From positions 1 through 5,819 of the forward strand of contig JAFDHB010000204.1 in NCBI GenBank assembly GCA_019308985.1: a stretch of 5,819 nucleotides of DNA. The letters are read 5' to 3'. The notes beneath the pieces were generated by a model, which made no database searches, had not been told where the DNA came from, and saw only the letters and a list, made by a program, of their open reading frames with translations. Numbering within the stretch: position 1 is the first letter of the stretch; the number at the start of each line of letters is the position of its first letter. This stretch comes from Deltaproteobacteria bacterium. Its GTDB lineage: Bacteria; Desulfobacterota; DSM-4660; Desulfatiglandales; HGW-15. A program made the translations under genes and the position numbers. Shown in pieces: positions 1 to 4,944 of this stretch.

Positions 1-252
1 CCATCCATTTGAGCACCGCCAGTCACAGCACTCCGCAGCCCAGCATCGGAAACACCTCGTTTTTTCTGTTTTTCTCTTTGCGCCTTGCGTGTCTGCCAGT
101 AATGGGAAACTGCACCTGAAATATGATTTGCTATGTCGTCGATCACGTTTGTCATATTTCTTTCCAGTTCGGTTTATATTTCACGCCAATGGCCGAGCTG
201 AGCAGAATTACGACGGCCAAGGGTTGCATCCTGCTGCAAGCTATGGACGGAC

Positions 253-267
253 TCCGCCTCAGGCGGA
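253..267. repeat. 15-bp palindromic repeat, copy 1
   Basis: The sequence TCCGCCTCAGGCGGA is a palindrome with 7-base arms around a single central base. Fourteen of its bases recur at 1154-1167 inside the integrase relic, and half of it (AGGCGGAT) recurs at 1353-1360 between two hairpin repeats. This copy runs into a second palindrome, GCGGATCCGC at 263-272. Recurrence in unrelated contexts suggests a small dispersed element rather than a gene-specific operator. Confidence 0.6.
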
Positions 268-335
268 TCCGCTCCAGTGACTTTTTCACGCCGTAAGACG
301 GCGCCAAGGCGCATGAGCGGAGGCTCAACTTGAGC
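253..335. repeat. cluster of five short palindromes
   Basis: Within about 83 bases there are five inverted repeats: TCCGCCTCAGGCGGA (253-267), GCGGATCCGC (263-272), GCCGT-AAG-ACGGC (290-302), GCGCC-AA-GGCGC (301-312) and GCTCAA-C-TTGAGC (323-335). Some overlap by a few bases. No T-run follows, so a simple terminator is unlikely. The block lies about 140 bases upstream of the recognisable integrase coding sequence, where an attI site might be expected, but no recombination site can be demonstrated. Confidence 0.5.
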
Positions 336-473
336 GCTTGCACCTCTGGTTTTCTCTACAGCCAGCGCGAATAGTTCCATTTATGTTTATTACGTCAATT
401 TTTAAAAAAAATATGGTAAAATTACTATATTGTCAATCGCAAAATAGGCGGGTCTGCGCGATCCAGACCACTC

Positions 474-1308
474 GGACACCTGGATGCTACTAACCTCCAG
501 GATTTTCTCAGCCATCTTGCGGTGGAGAAAGAGGTGTCAGCCTCTACCCAGTCCCAGGCATTGAATGCCCTTGTCTTTGTATATCGGCATGTGCTGGGAA
601 AAAACATCCGGAACAGGATTGATGCGATGACGGCAAGGAAAAGGCGCAGGCTGCCCGTGGTGATGAGTGTTCAAGAGGTAGAGCGGGTTTTTGATGAAAT
701 GAAGGTATCCACCGCCTGATGGCAATGCTCATATATGGTTGCGGACTCAGGTTGATGGAGTGTCTCAGGCTCCGAAAAAAGGATGTGGACCTGAAAAGAG
801 GAGTAGTTATTGTCAGGTCTGGGAAGGGGGACAGGGACAGGAGGAAGGTCTTCCCGGAGCGCCTCAAGGACGAGCTCATCCAACACATTGATTCCCTACG
901 GAAAATTTACGAAGAGGACCGCAAACAGGGGCTTAACGGGGTCCAGTTGCCGGGCGCCCTGGACAGGAAGTACCGCAATGGGGGAAAAGAATGGATCTGG
1001 TTCTGGCTCTTTCCTTCAAAATCCCTCTCGGTGGACCCAGTCAGCCTTGTAGTGAGGCGCCACCATGTGCATCCCGCATCTCTTCAGCGGGCATTCAAGA
1101 TGGCGGCCATGAAAGCAGGTATCTATTCACACCCTCAGGCACAGTGGAGTTTATCCGCCTCAGGCGGGCCACCCATCTCCTTGAGAGGGGATATGACATC
1201 AGGACCATCCAGGAATTGCTAGGCCATAGGAATCTCCAGACCACAATGATATATACCCATGTGGCGAACAAGAACATCCTGGGAGTCAGGAGTCCCCTGG
1301 ATGGGTAG
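474..1308 (+). pseudogene. intI: broken integron integrase (IntI-type tyrosine recombinase)
   Basis: Intact IntI is a tyrosine recombinase that moves gene cassettes between attI and folded attC sites. Homology starts in one frame near DATNLQDFLSHLAVEKEVSA (483-542) and continues through QALNALVFVYRHVLG and RRLPVV to MK at 704. One base is then missing: the next frame reads GIHRLMAMLIYGCGLRLMEC from 704, with the box I Arg at 749-751. That frame carries the IntI-specific extra segment (LPGALDRKY then [10 protein letters not shown], about 941-1018) and RRHH. The box II residues HTLRHS lie in a third frame at 1128-1145. The last frame reads [20 protein letters not shown], then IYTHV with the nucleophile Tyr at 1252-1254, and ends SPLDG. 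About 50 N-terminal codons are absent. The IntI-specific segment separates this from XerC/D. With at least three lesions and no start it cannot make a working enzyme. The first lesion could be a sequencing error; the others could not. Confidence 0.9.
1146..1167. repeat. 22-base insertion carrying palindrome copy 2
   Basis: In integron integrases the residues HTLRHS are followed directly by F-A-T-H. Here the HTLRHS codons end at 1145 and the A-T-H codons resume at 1168, with 22 bases between them where one Phe codon is expected, a net gain of 19. The last 14 of these bases (1154-1167) are TCCGCCTCAGGCGG, identical to 253-266. The triplet AGT occurs on both sides of GG at 1143-1150, which could be a tiny target duplication, but this is too short to rely on. 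Confidence 0.6.
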
Positions 1309-1323
1309 GTCAAGATGGGGATG

Positions 1324-1345
1324 ACAATTAGGAGCTTGCGCCTAC
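1324..1345 (-). repeat. REP-like unit D, degenerate
   Basis: Minus strand: head GTAGGC (1345-1340) followed by GCAA and, eight bases on, TTGT, leaving only a weak four-pair stem with one G-T wobble. It appears to be a decayed member of the array. Confidence 0.45.
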
Positions 1346-1363
1346 ATGGGAGAGGCGGATGAA

Positions 1364-1386
1364 TCGCAACTGAAAGTTGCTCCTAC
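1364..1386 (-). repeat. REP-like unit C
   Basis: Minus strand: head GTAGGA (1386-1381), stem GCAACT, loop TTC, stem AGTTGC, tail GA (1365-1364). All six pairs are Watson-Crick. Confidence 0.7.
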
Positions 1387-1400
1387 AGAGGGGAAAGGGA

Positions 1401-1423
1401 TCGTGGCAAGATGCCACTCTTAC
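1401..1423 (-). repeat. REP-like unit B
   Basis: Minus strand: head GTAAGA (1423-1418), stem GTGGCA, loop TCT, stem TGCCAC, tail GA (1402-1401). The stem sequence is quite different from units A and C, but all six pairs are Watson-Crick. Confidence 0.7.
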
Positions 1424-1449
1424 AGGAGATGAGGCAACAAGATTGACGG

Positions 1450-1473
1450 TCGCAACCGGGAGATTGCTCCTAC
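1450..1473 (-). repeat. REP-like unit A
   Basis: Minus strand: head GTAGGA (1473-1468), stem GCAATC, loop TCCC, stem GGTTGC with one G-T wobble, tail GA (1451-1450). Confidence 0.7.
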
Positions 1474-1527
1474 AGAGGGAGAAGGGAATCGGAACGCGGC
1501 GGCCTGCGAGGCTCTGGCCGGCATTCA

Positions 1528-1779
1528 TCACAACATCCTATTGGGCAGGAAAAGTACGATCTGCGGGAAAATCATCAACACAACGATACACACGAGCATC
1601 GCCGCCCAAAAGGGAAGGATCCCGCGAAAGATCGTATACATGGGCACATCTTTGGCCACTCCGCTCAGGACGAAGACGTTGACCCCGACCGGTGGAGTAA
1701 TCAGACTCATTTCCATGGTCAGGGTGATGATTATCCCGAACCAAATGGGATCAAACCCCAACTGGACGACAAGTGGCAA
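1528..1779 (-). pseudogene. dctM: TRAP transporter large permease, C-terminal fragment
   Basis: DctM is the large membrane subunit of TRAP transporters, which take up C4-dicarboxylates and related organic acids with a periplasmic binding protein. The 83 codons here match only the C-terminal end of a roughly 430-residue family. LGFDPIWFGI is followed by the hallmark MEMSLITPPVGVNVFVL, then DVPMYTIFRGILPF and a final hydrophobic helix ending FPQIVLFLP. The stop at 1528 looks native. At the other end homology stops at about 1779, where a SIMPLE-domain gene of the opposite strand begins, so roughly 80% of the gene is gone. The TTG at 1779-1777 is not a plausible start. No DctP or DctQ partner is present. 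Confidence 0.88.
1773..1779. other. junction of two truncated genes
   Basis: Reading left from here gives only dctM C-terminal sequence on the minus strand; reading right gives only SIMPLE-domain sequence on the plus strand. The seven shared bases GTGGCAA can be read as part of either. Neither gene's missing half occurs on the other side, so this marks a deletion, inversion or assembly breakpoint. Confidence 0.75.
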
Positions 1780-2321
1780 TCCAGGCTGACAAGGCCAACG
1801 AGGCCCAGCAACAAGTCAATCGAATCATGCAACGCGTCGTGGAGGCTCTCAAGAACCAGGGCATCCCTTCTGAGCATATCCAGACTTCCGGTCTTTCGCT
1901 CACGCCCATATACGCACGAAAGACCGAGGTCCCCAGCGTGGTGGCCTACCGGTCCGCCAATACGTTCCAGGTGCAGGTCGACGAGCTGAAGCAGGTCGGT
2001 GACGTTATCGACGCCTGTATCCAGGCCGGGGCCAACCAACTCCAGGGAATTTCCTTTGATATTCGCGATGCCGCCGGATACCGCAGCCAGGCCTTGCAGA
2101 TGGCCGCCCAACAGGCGCGGCGCAAGGGCGAAGCCCTAGCCAAAGCAGCGGGGGTCAAGCTCGGCCGCATCCTGGAGATCCGGGAAGAGGGGATCTCCGT
2201 GGTACGCCCGCAACTGGAAAGGTATTATGCGGCAAGCGCCAAAGCGCCGACGCCGATGCATCCCGGGCAGGTGCGGATCTGCGCCTCTGTCACCATAAGG
2301 TACGAAATCATGACTCAATGA
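1773..2321 (+). pseudogene. SIMPLE-domain (DUF541, YggE-like) protein lacking its N-terminus
   Basis: SIMPLE/DUF541 proteins are usually periplasmic or membrane-associated proteins of about 230-250 residues with a signal peptide; their molecular role is poorly defined. The 182 codons here begin inside the domain with VAIQADKANEAQQQVNRIMQ and continue through the typical GIPSEHIQTSGLSLTPIY, the AYRSANTFQVQV strand, DVIDACIQAGANQLQGISF, the Ala-rich helix around residues 106-126, and GVKLGRILEI. The C-terminus (APTPMHPGQV, then ASVTIRYEI) is complete. The signal peptide and the first 50 or so residues are missing. The GTG at 1773 has no ribosome binding site, so I read the gene as truncated rather than as a short variant. 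It converges on the MFS gene, whose stop is 55 bases away. Confidence 0.85.
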
Positions 2322-2360
2322 ACCTGAACGTGCACCATGCGAATTCAGTCAAAGCTCTGA

Positions 2361-2376
2361 CCCTCTCCCACGAGGG
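2361..2376. terminator. possible short terminator hairpin between convergent genes
   Basis: CCCTC-TCCCAC-GAGGG forms a 5-bp stem with a 6-base loop and abuts the stop codon of the minus-strand MFS gene (2377-2379). It lies between two convergent gene ends, but has no T-run on either strand, so a terminator role is only suggested. Confidence 0.25.
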
Positions 2377-3513
2377 CTATGTGCTTTTCAATTTCGTGGT
2401 GAGAACAGCGGTACCCGTCGTAAGAATACCCAATCCCAGAATACCGCTCAAAAAATTGAACTTATCTGCTAACGCACCAAGTACCGTGGTTGCAATGCCT
2501 ATACCGAACAGGGCTGAGATGCTGACTATCACGCCTGTATAAACGCTTCTTTCTTTCGAATCGGTCGAACTGGCTATGGCCATCATGCCCACGGGGAAGA
2601 ACATCGTGCTTATAGTTGCTTGGGCTACAAGCATAATCGCGAGGAGCCAATGATTTGGTGCAAGGGCTATGCCGGTTGTCGATATCCCCATTATTAGAAA
2701 GGTGGCAGCAAGGATCTTCCTGAGACTGTATCTATCTAGTAGAAACCCTGTCAATAGGATCACGAGGAGTCCGCCTATCCTTGAGATCCCAAAGAGGGTG
2801 TTGGCGGAGTCGAAGGCCATTCCCTTCTCTTTGATCAAAAACAGGGGAATGATATTGTAGATACCCATGGCATTTATTGCGGCCGTCACCCAGAAAGCCG
2901 TCATTATCCAGAAATCACTGCGCCGTAATATGACTGCCAATCCTGTCCCTTCCCCCCTCTGTTCAGACAGATCGGGGACAAATTTCAAAAAAATGATCAC
3001 ACCCACAAGGCAGGCCGCACTCAGCATCACAAATATGAACCTCCATGAAACAACCTCCAGGGCCAGTGCGGTCAAAATAGGGATTGCCAGGATACTGAAT
3101 GAAGCGGCTGTTTCATGGAAGGCTATGGCCTTTCCCCAATTCTTCGGGTTGAAGATCAAGGTCAATAAAGGTAAGGCACAGGGTATGTATATGCCCGTAC
3201 CGGCCCCCACGAAAAAGAAACAGACTGCCAGGTAGCCGTAGCCGAAGACGTATTTCAGGGAAAACAGAGATGTGACCAGGACGAGAAATCCCAGCATTAT
3301 GGATCTCTTGTATCCGACACGGATGGACAACAGGCCTGATATAAATACCGCTATTGTGTAGCCGACAGAGAGAAACAAGAAGAGAGCACCGGCAAGGGTG
3401 TGGGAAACCAGAAATTCGTCTTCAATTACGGGGAGTAAGGGAGAGAGGACCGTACGGGAGGAAAAATTGAGGAACCACAGGAACCAGAAAATAAGAAGAG
3501 GAATGATGTTCAT
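2377..3513 (-). CDS. MFS transporter, 12 predicted membrane helices
   Basis: This 378-residue protein is a major facilitator superfamily permease of the inner membrane. Helix 1 (about 4-28) contains NFSSRTVLSPLLPVI, with an arginine resembling those of organic-anion carriers. The loop between helices 2 and 3 carries motif A, GLLSIRVGYKR (60-70), and a second motif A-like loop, GFLLDRYSLRK (256-266), marks the start of the second half. Helix 5 contains FHETAASF (132-139) with a His-Glu pair. A charged central loop (about 180-200) splits the two six-helix halves. Length and ends are normal. The ATG is the only usable in-frame start, because an in-frame TAG lies a few codons upstream, but no Shine-Dalgarno sequence precedes it; the nearest GGAGG is over 40 bases away, which hints at weak or unusual initiation. 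The substrate cannot be told from sequence. An organic anion is a guess based on helix 1 and the lactonase-like neighbour upstream. Confidence 0.9.
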   Translation of the reverse strand: MNIIPLLIFWFLWFLNFSSRTVLSPLLPVIEDEFLVSHTLAGALFLFLSVGYTIAVFISGLLSIRVGYKRSIMLGFLVLVTSLFSLKYVFGYGYLAVCFFFVGAGTGIYIPCALPLLTLIFNPKNWGKAIAFHETAASFSILAIPILTALALEVVSWRFIFVMLSAACLVGVIIFLKFVPDLSEQRGEGTGLAVILRRSDFWIMTAFWVTAAINAMGIYNIIPLFLIKEKGMAFDSANTLFGISRIGGLLVILLTGFLLDRYSLRKILAATFLIMGISTTGIALAPNHWLLAIMLVAQATISTMFFPVGMMAIASSTDSKERSVYTGVIVSISALFGIGIATTVLGALADKFNFLSGILGLGILTTGTAVLTTKLKST

Positions 3514-3556
3514 GCAATTTTCACAGGCGCTCTGCTAAAATGAGATATATGAATTT

Positions 3557-3568
3557 CCTCCCGGGAGG
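3557..3568. promoter_or_regulatory. perfect 12-bp palindrome upstream of the MFS gene
   Basis: CCTCCCGGGAGG is fully self-complementary and lies 44-55 bases before the MFS start codon. The position suits an operator or leader hairpin. It also supplies a strong GGAGG on the minus strand, but no in-frame start follows it at a usable distance. No regulator gene is adjacent. Confidence 0.35.
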
Positions 3569-3631
3569 TGGGCAAGCTCAGAAATAGAGCCGGTCTGTCT
3601 TAACACAGTGGCTCAAATGAACGCGGTTTCT

Positions 3632-3670
3632 ATGTCGCATAACCCCGCAATTTGCGGAGAGGTTCGACAT
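3632..3670. repeat. 39-base bulged inverted repeat
   Basis: From the outside in: ATGTCG (3632-3637) pairs with CGACAT (3665-3670); CAT (3638-3640) bulges on the left; AACC (3641-3644) pairs with GGTT (3661-3664); AGA (3658-3660) bulges on the right; CCGCA (3645-3649) pairs with TGCGG (3653-3657) around the loop ATT. That is 15 base pairs with two 3-base bulges on opposite arms. The left arm also holds TATG-TCG-CATA (3631-3641), a small palindrome. No T-run follows on either strand, which argues against a plain terminator. Extrahelical bases in an otherwise paired arm recall sites recombined in folded single-stranded form, but integron box consensus is not met. Confidence 0.6.
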
Positions 3671-3736
3671 CGATCTTCTGTAGAATAGCACATTAGGTTC
3701 CCCCGGCTCCACAAATAGCTAACGTCTCTTCTCTAT

Positions 3737-3758
3737 GGGCAAGTTCTCCTCCTTGCCC
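3737..3758 (-). terminator. possible terminator-like hairpin after the SMP-30-like gene
   Basis: GGGCAAG and CTTGCCC form a 7-bp stem around an 8-base loop, 54-75 bases downstream of the SMP-30-like stop codon in its direction of transcription. The bases after it on the minus strand are purine-rich, not T-rich, so a Rho-independent terminator is doubtful. Confidence 0.3.
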
Positions 3759-3797
3759 TTGCCACTGAACAGCTCACAGCAGGGCCATGCCTGGTAC

Positions 3798-3815
3798 GTG
3801 ATCCACAGGGATCAC
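3798..3815 (-). terminator. hairpin overlapping the stop codon of the SMP-30-like gene
   Basis: GTGATCC-ACAG-GGATCAC gives a 7-bp stem with a 4-base loop and includes the TGA stop at 3812-3814. No T-run follows. It may protect the 3' end of the mRNA or be chance. Confidence 0.3.
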
Positions 3816-4810
3816 TGGTGTGAATAGAGCGTGAGGCCTTTGGCAAGTCCCTTGAACCTGTAAATCCAGGCCCCACCTTTTCCTGAGACGGTAATGTAAA
3901 CCTCGTCCGTGCCCGGCTTGAAAGCGACATTGGTCGTACGAAGCAATCTTCCTTCATCCCTTCCAGGGCTAAGCACCTGTGCTATGGGGATTCCCCCACT
4001 GTTCAGTATCAGGATCCTGCCCTGGAAGATCATGGCCTGGTACACATTCCCCTTACTGTCCAGGGCCATGGAATCACAACCCCCGGGGCCACCGACGAAT
4101 CGATAGGGGATCCCGGAACCGGCAATGGGGACGATAGTGACCCCATCTTCTAATAATTGGAGGCGATGTATGGCATTTCTTCCTGTTTCGCTCACCCAGA
4201 GGACGTTGCCCTGGGGAAAGAGGGCGATTCCGTTCGCCGAGGCGAGATCTTGAAACACCGGCTTTATCGTCTTCAAATCAGAGGAATACCAGTATACACC
4301 ACCCTTGGGATCGGCTGCCGTTCCTATGAAATCTGTAACATATAGATTACCCTTTGAATCAAAAACAAGGTCATTGGCAGATCTTGGGAACCCCTGGTAT
4401 TTCACCTTGATCTCCGTCATGTCGCTTCCGTCAGGATTAACGGCGACCACCTTGCCGCTCAGGCATGCCAGGAACAACCTTCCGTCCTTATGTATGGCGA
4501 TGCCGTCGGGCAGGAGTCCCTCCTGTTTGAAAACGGTGGTCACCTTTTTGTCAGGGGTTATTTTAAGAACACGACCATCAAATATGGAGCTGACAAAGAG
4601 ATTTCCCTCTCTGTCAAATGCCGGCCCCTCGAGGAAAAGATCTCCAGGGTCAACCTGGAGCCACGGTTCCACCTTCAGCTTGGGGAGGCCGGCCAGCGAT
4701 GGTGGCAGCGGTACCACGCTGTCGGAAACGGCGGTTTCAGCAAAGACTGGAGAACAAAGCAAAACAAACATCCCCATAACAGTGATGCCGGCTGTAAGAT
4801 GCCTTTTCAT
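3812..4810 (-). CDS. exported SMP-30/gluconolactonase-like beta-propeller protein
   Basis: The 332-residue product begins with a signal peptide: a charged MKRH, a hydrophobic core to about residue 20, and PVFA before a likely cleavage after Ala24. It should therefore act in the periplasm or outside the cell. The mature part is a six-bladed SMP-30/gluconolaconase/LRE-type propeller with blade repeats such as DREGNLFVSS, HKDGRLFLA, DSKGNLYVTD and DSKGNVYQAM. The metal-ligand positions of the family all appear present: Glu61 (LEGPAFD), Asn146 (SANDLVFD), Asn193 (ANGIALFP) and Asp246 (CDSMALD). Known members are metal-dependent lactonases hydrolysing sugar lactones or other esters. The substrate here is unknown and a non-enzymatic propeller remains possible. 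The ATG is supported by a strong GGAGGGG (4821-4815) four bases upstream. The MFS permease gene lies 298 bases downstream on the same strand. Confidence 0.85.
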   Translation of the reverse strand: MKRHLTAGITVMGMFVLLCSPVFAETAVSDSVVPLPPSLAGLPKLKVEPWLQVDPGDLFLEGPAFDREGNLFVSSIFDGRVLKITPDKKVTTVFKQEGLLPDGIAIHKDGRLFLACLSGKVVAVNPDGSDMTEIKVKYQGFPRSANDLVFDSKGNLYVTDFIGTAADPKGGVYWYSSDLKTIKPVFQDLASANGIALFPQGNVLWVSETGRNAIHRLQLLEDGVTIVPIAGSGIPYRFVGGPGGCDSMALDSKGNVYQAMIFQGRILILNSGGIPIAQVLSPGRDEGRLLRTTNVAFKPGTDEVYITVSGKGGAWIYRFKGLAKGLTLYSHQ

Positions 4811-4814
4811 TTTT

Positions 4815-4821
4815 CCCCTCC
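4815..4821 (-). promoter_or_regulatory. strong ribosome binding site of the SMP-30-like gene
   Basis: GGAGGGG on the minus strand ends four bases before the ATG at 4810-4808. It fixes this start and is the strongest Shine-Dalgarno among the intact genes of the window. Confidence 0.75.
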
Positions 4822-4847
4822 TTTTGCTTTTTTCATCAAGACCTTCG

Positions 4848-4928
4848 CTAAGTCAGCACGACCCTGGCAGTGACAATAATGACAAAGAACAGTGAAAGAA
4901 GCAACACATATGTAAAAAGTATCGCCAA
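4848..4928 (-). CDS. possible 26-residue single-helix membrane peptide
   Basis: In the 134-base gap between the cysteine protein and the SMP-30-like gene, a frame starting at TTG (4928-4926) encodes 26 residues, nearly all hydrophobic (AILFTYVLLLSLFFVIIV, then TARVVLT) and ending in TAG. The length suits one membrane helix. A weak AAGGTGAT lies about 10 bases upstream, within the tail of the preceding gene. I know of no family match. A T-rich intergenic strand can give such a frame by chance, so this is a tentative call. Confidence 0.2.
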   Translation of the reverse strand: MAILFTYVLLLSLFFVIIVTARVVLT

Positions 4929-4944
4929 ACAGCCTGGATCACCT

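Larger units (their letters stand above)
1..430. other. gene-free left flank
   Basis: I see no convincing gene here. The only open frames are short, overlap on both strands and resemble no family I know. The stretch holds a T-rich run around 58-78, a palindrome-rich block at 253-335 and an A/T-rich run at 395-430 just before the integrase relic. If the integrase was once intact, its missing N-terminal 50 or so codons and its attI site should have lain in or near here. I cannot recognise the N-terminal codons in any frame, so they appear to have been lost or replaced. Confidence 0.6.
1324..1473 (-). repeat. array of REP-like hairpin repeats
   Basis: Four units lie in the same orientation on the minus strand, with head-to-head spacings of 50, 37 and 41 bases. 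Three follow one plan: head GTARGA, a 6-bp stem, a 3-4 base loop, the matching stem arm, then GA. The stems differ in sequence yet keep pairing. A purine-rich plus-strand stretch (GAGGG, GGGGAAAGGG, GGAGATGAGG) sits next to the heads. A GTRG-type head 5' of an imperfect hairpin is the known layout of bacterial REP sequences mobilised by Y1 REP transposases (RAYT/TnpA-REP). No such transposase is in the window. The array fills the gap between two convergent, broken genes, a typical place for REPs. Confidence 0.75.
3514..3811. other. 298-base intergenic region with several inverted repeats
   Basis: No gene is seen between the SMP-30-like gene and the MFS gene, both on the minus strand. The region contains a 12-bp perfect palindrome (3557-3568), a long bulged hairpin (3632-3670) and two simpler hairpins (3737-3758, 3798-3815). 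On the minus strand TTGCCC (3575-3570) and CATATA are separated by 18 bases that include the 12-bp palindrome; the match to sigma-70 elements is poor, so I do not call a promoter. Confidence 0.5.

Noticed and set aside
89..380. Short overlapping open frames on both strands left of the integrase
   Set aside because: They are Arg-, Pro- and Ser-rich, mutually antisense, lack ribosome binding sites and resemble no known family.
719..1222. Ordinary XerC/XerD or phage integrase
   Set aside because: The segment LPGALDRKY followed by [10 protein letters not shown] and RRHH is the IntI-specific insertion, absent from Xer proteins and typical phage integrases.
1324..1473. CRISPR array
   Set aside because: Repeat units differ in their stems, spacing is irregular (37-50), spacers are related purine tracts, and no cas gene is present.
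2318..3235. Plus-strand open frames opposite the MFS gene
   Set aside because: They lie antisense to a clear 12-helix permease with conserved motifs and read like reverse-strand shadows.
3632..3670. attC site of an integron cassette following the SMP-30-like gene
   Set aside because: On either strand the boxes fail the RYYYAAC and GTTRRRY consensus (GTTCGAC and GTTATGC each have a mismatch), the gap from the gene is long, and the integrase relic points its attI side the other way.
4305..4895. A 196-codon plus-strand frame opposite the SMP-30-like gene
   Set aside because: It is antisense to the propeller gene, which has a signal peptide, blade repeats and a strong ribosome binding site; the antisense product is low-complexity and Ser/Pro/Arg-rich.
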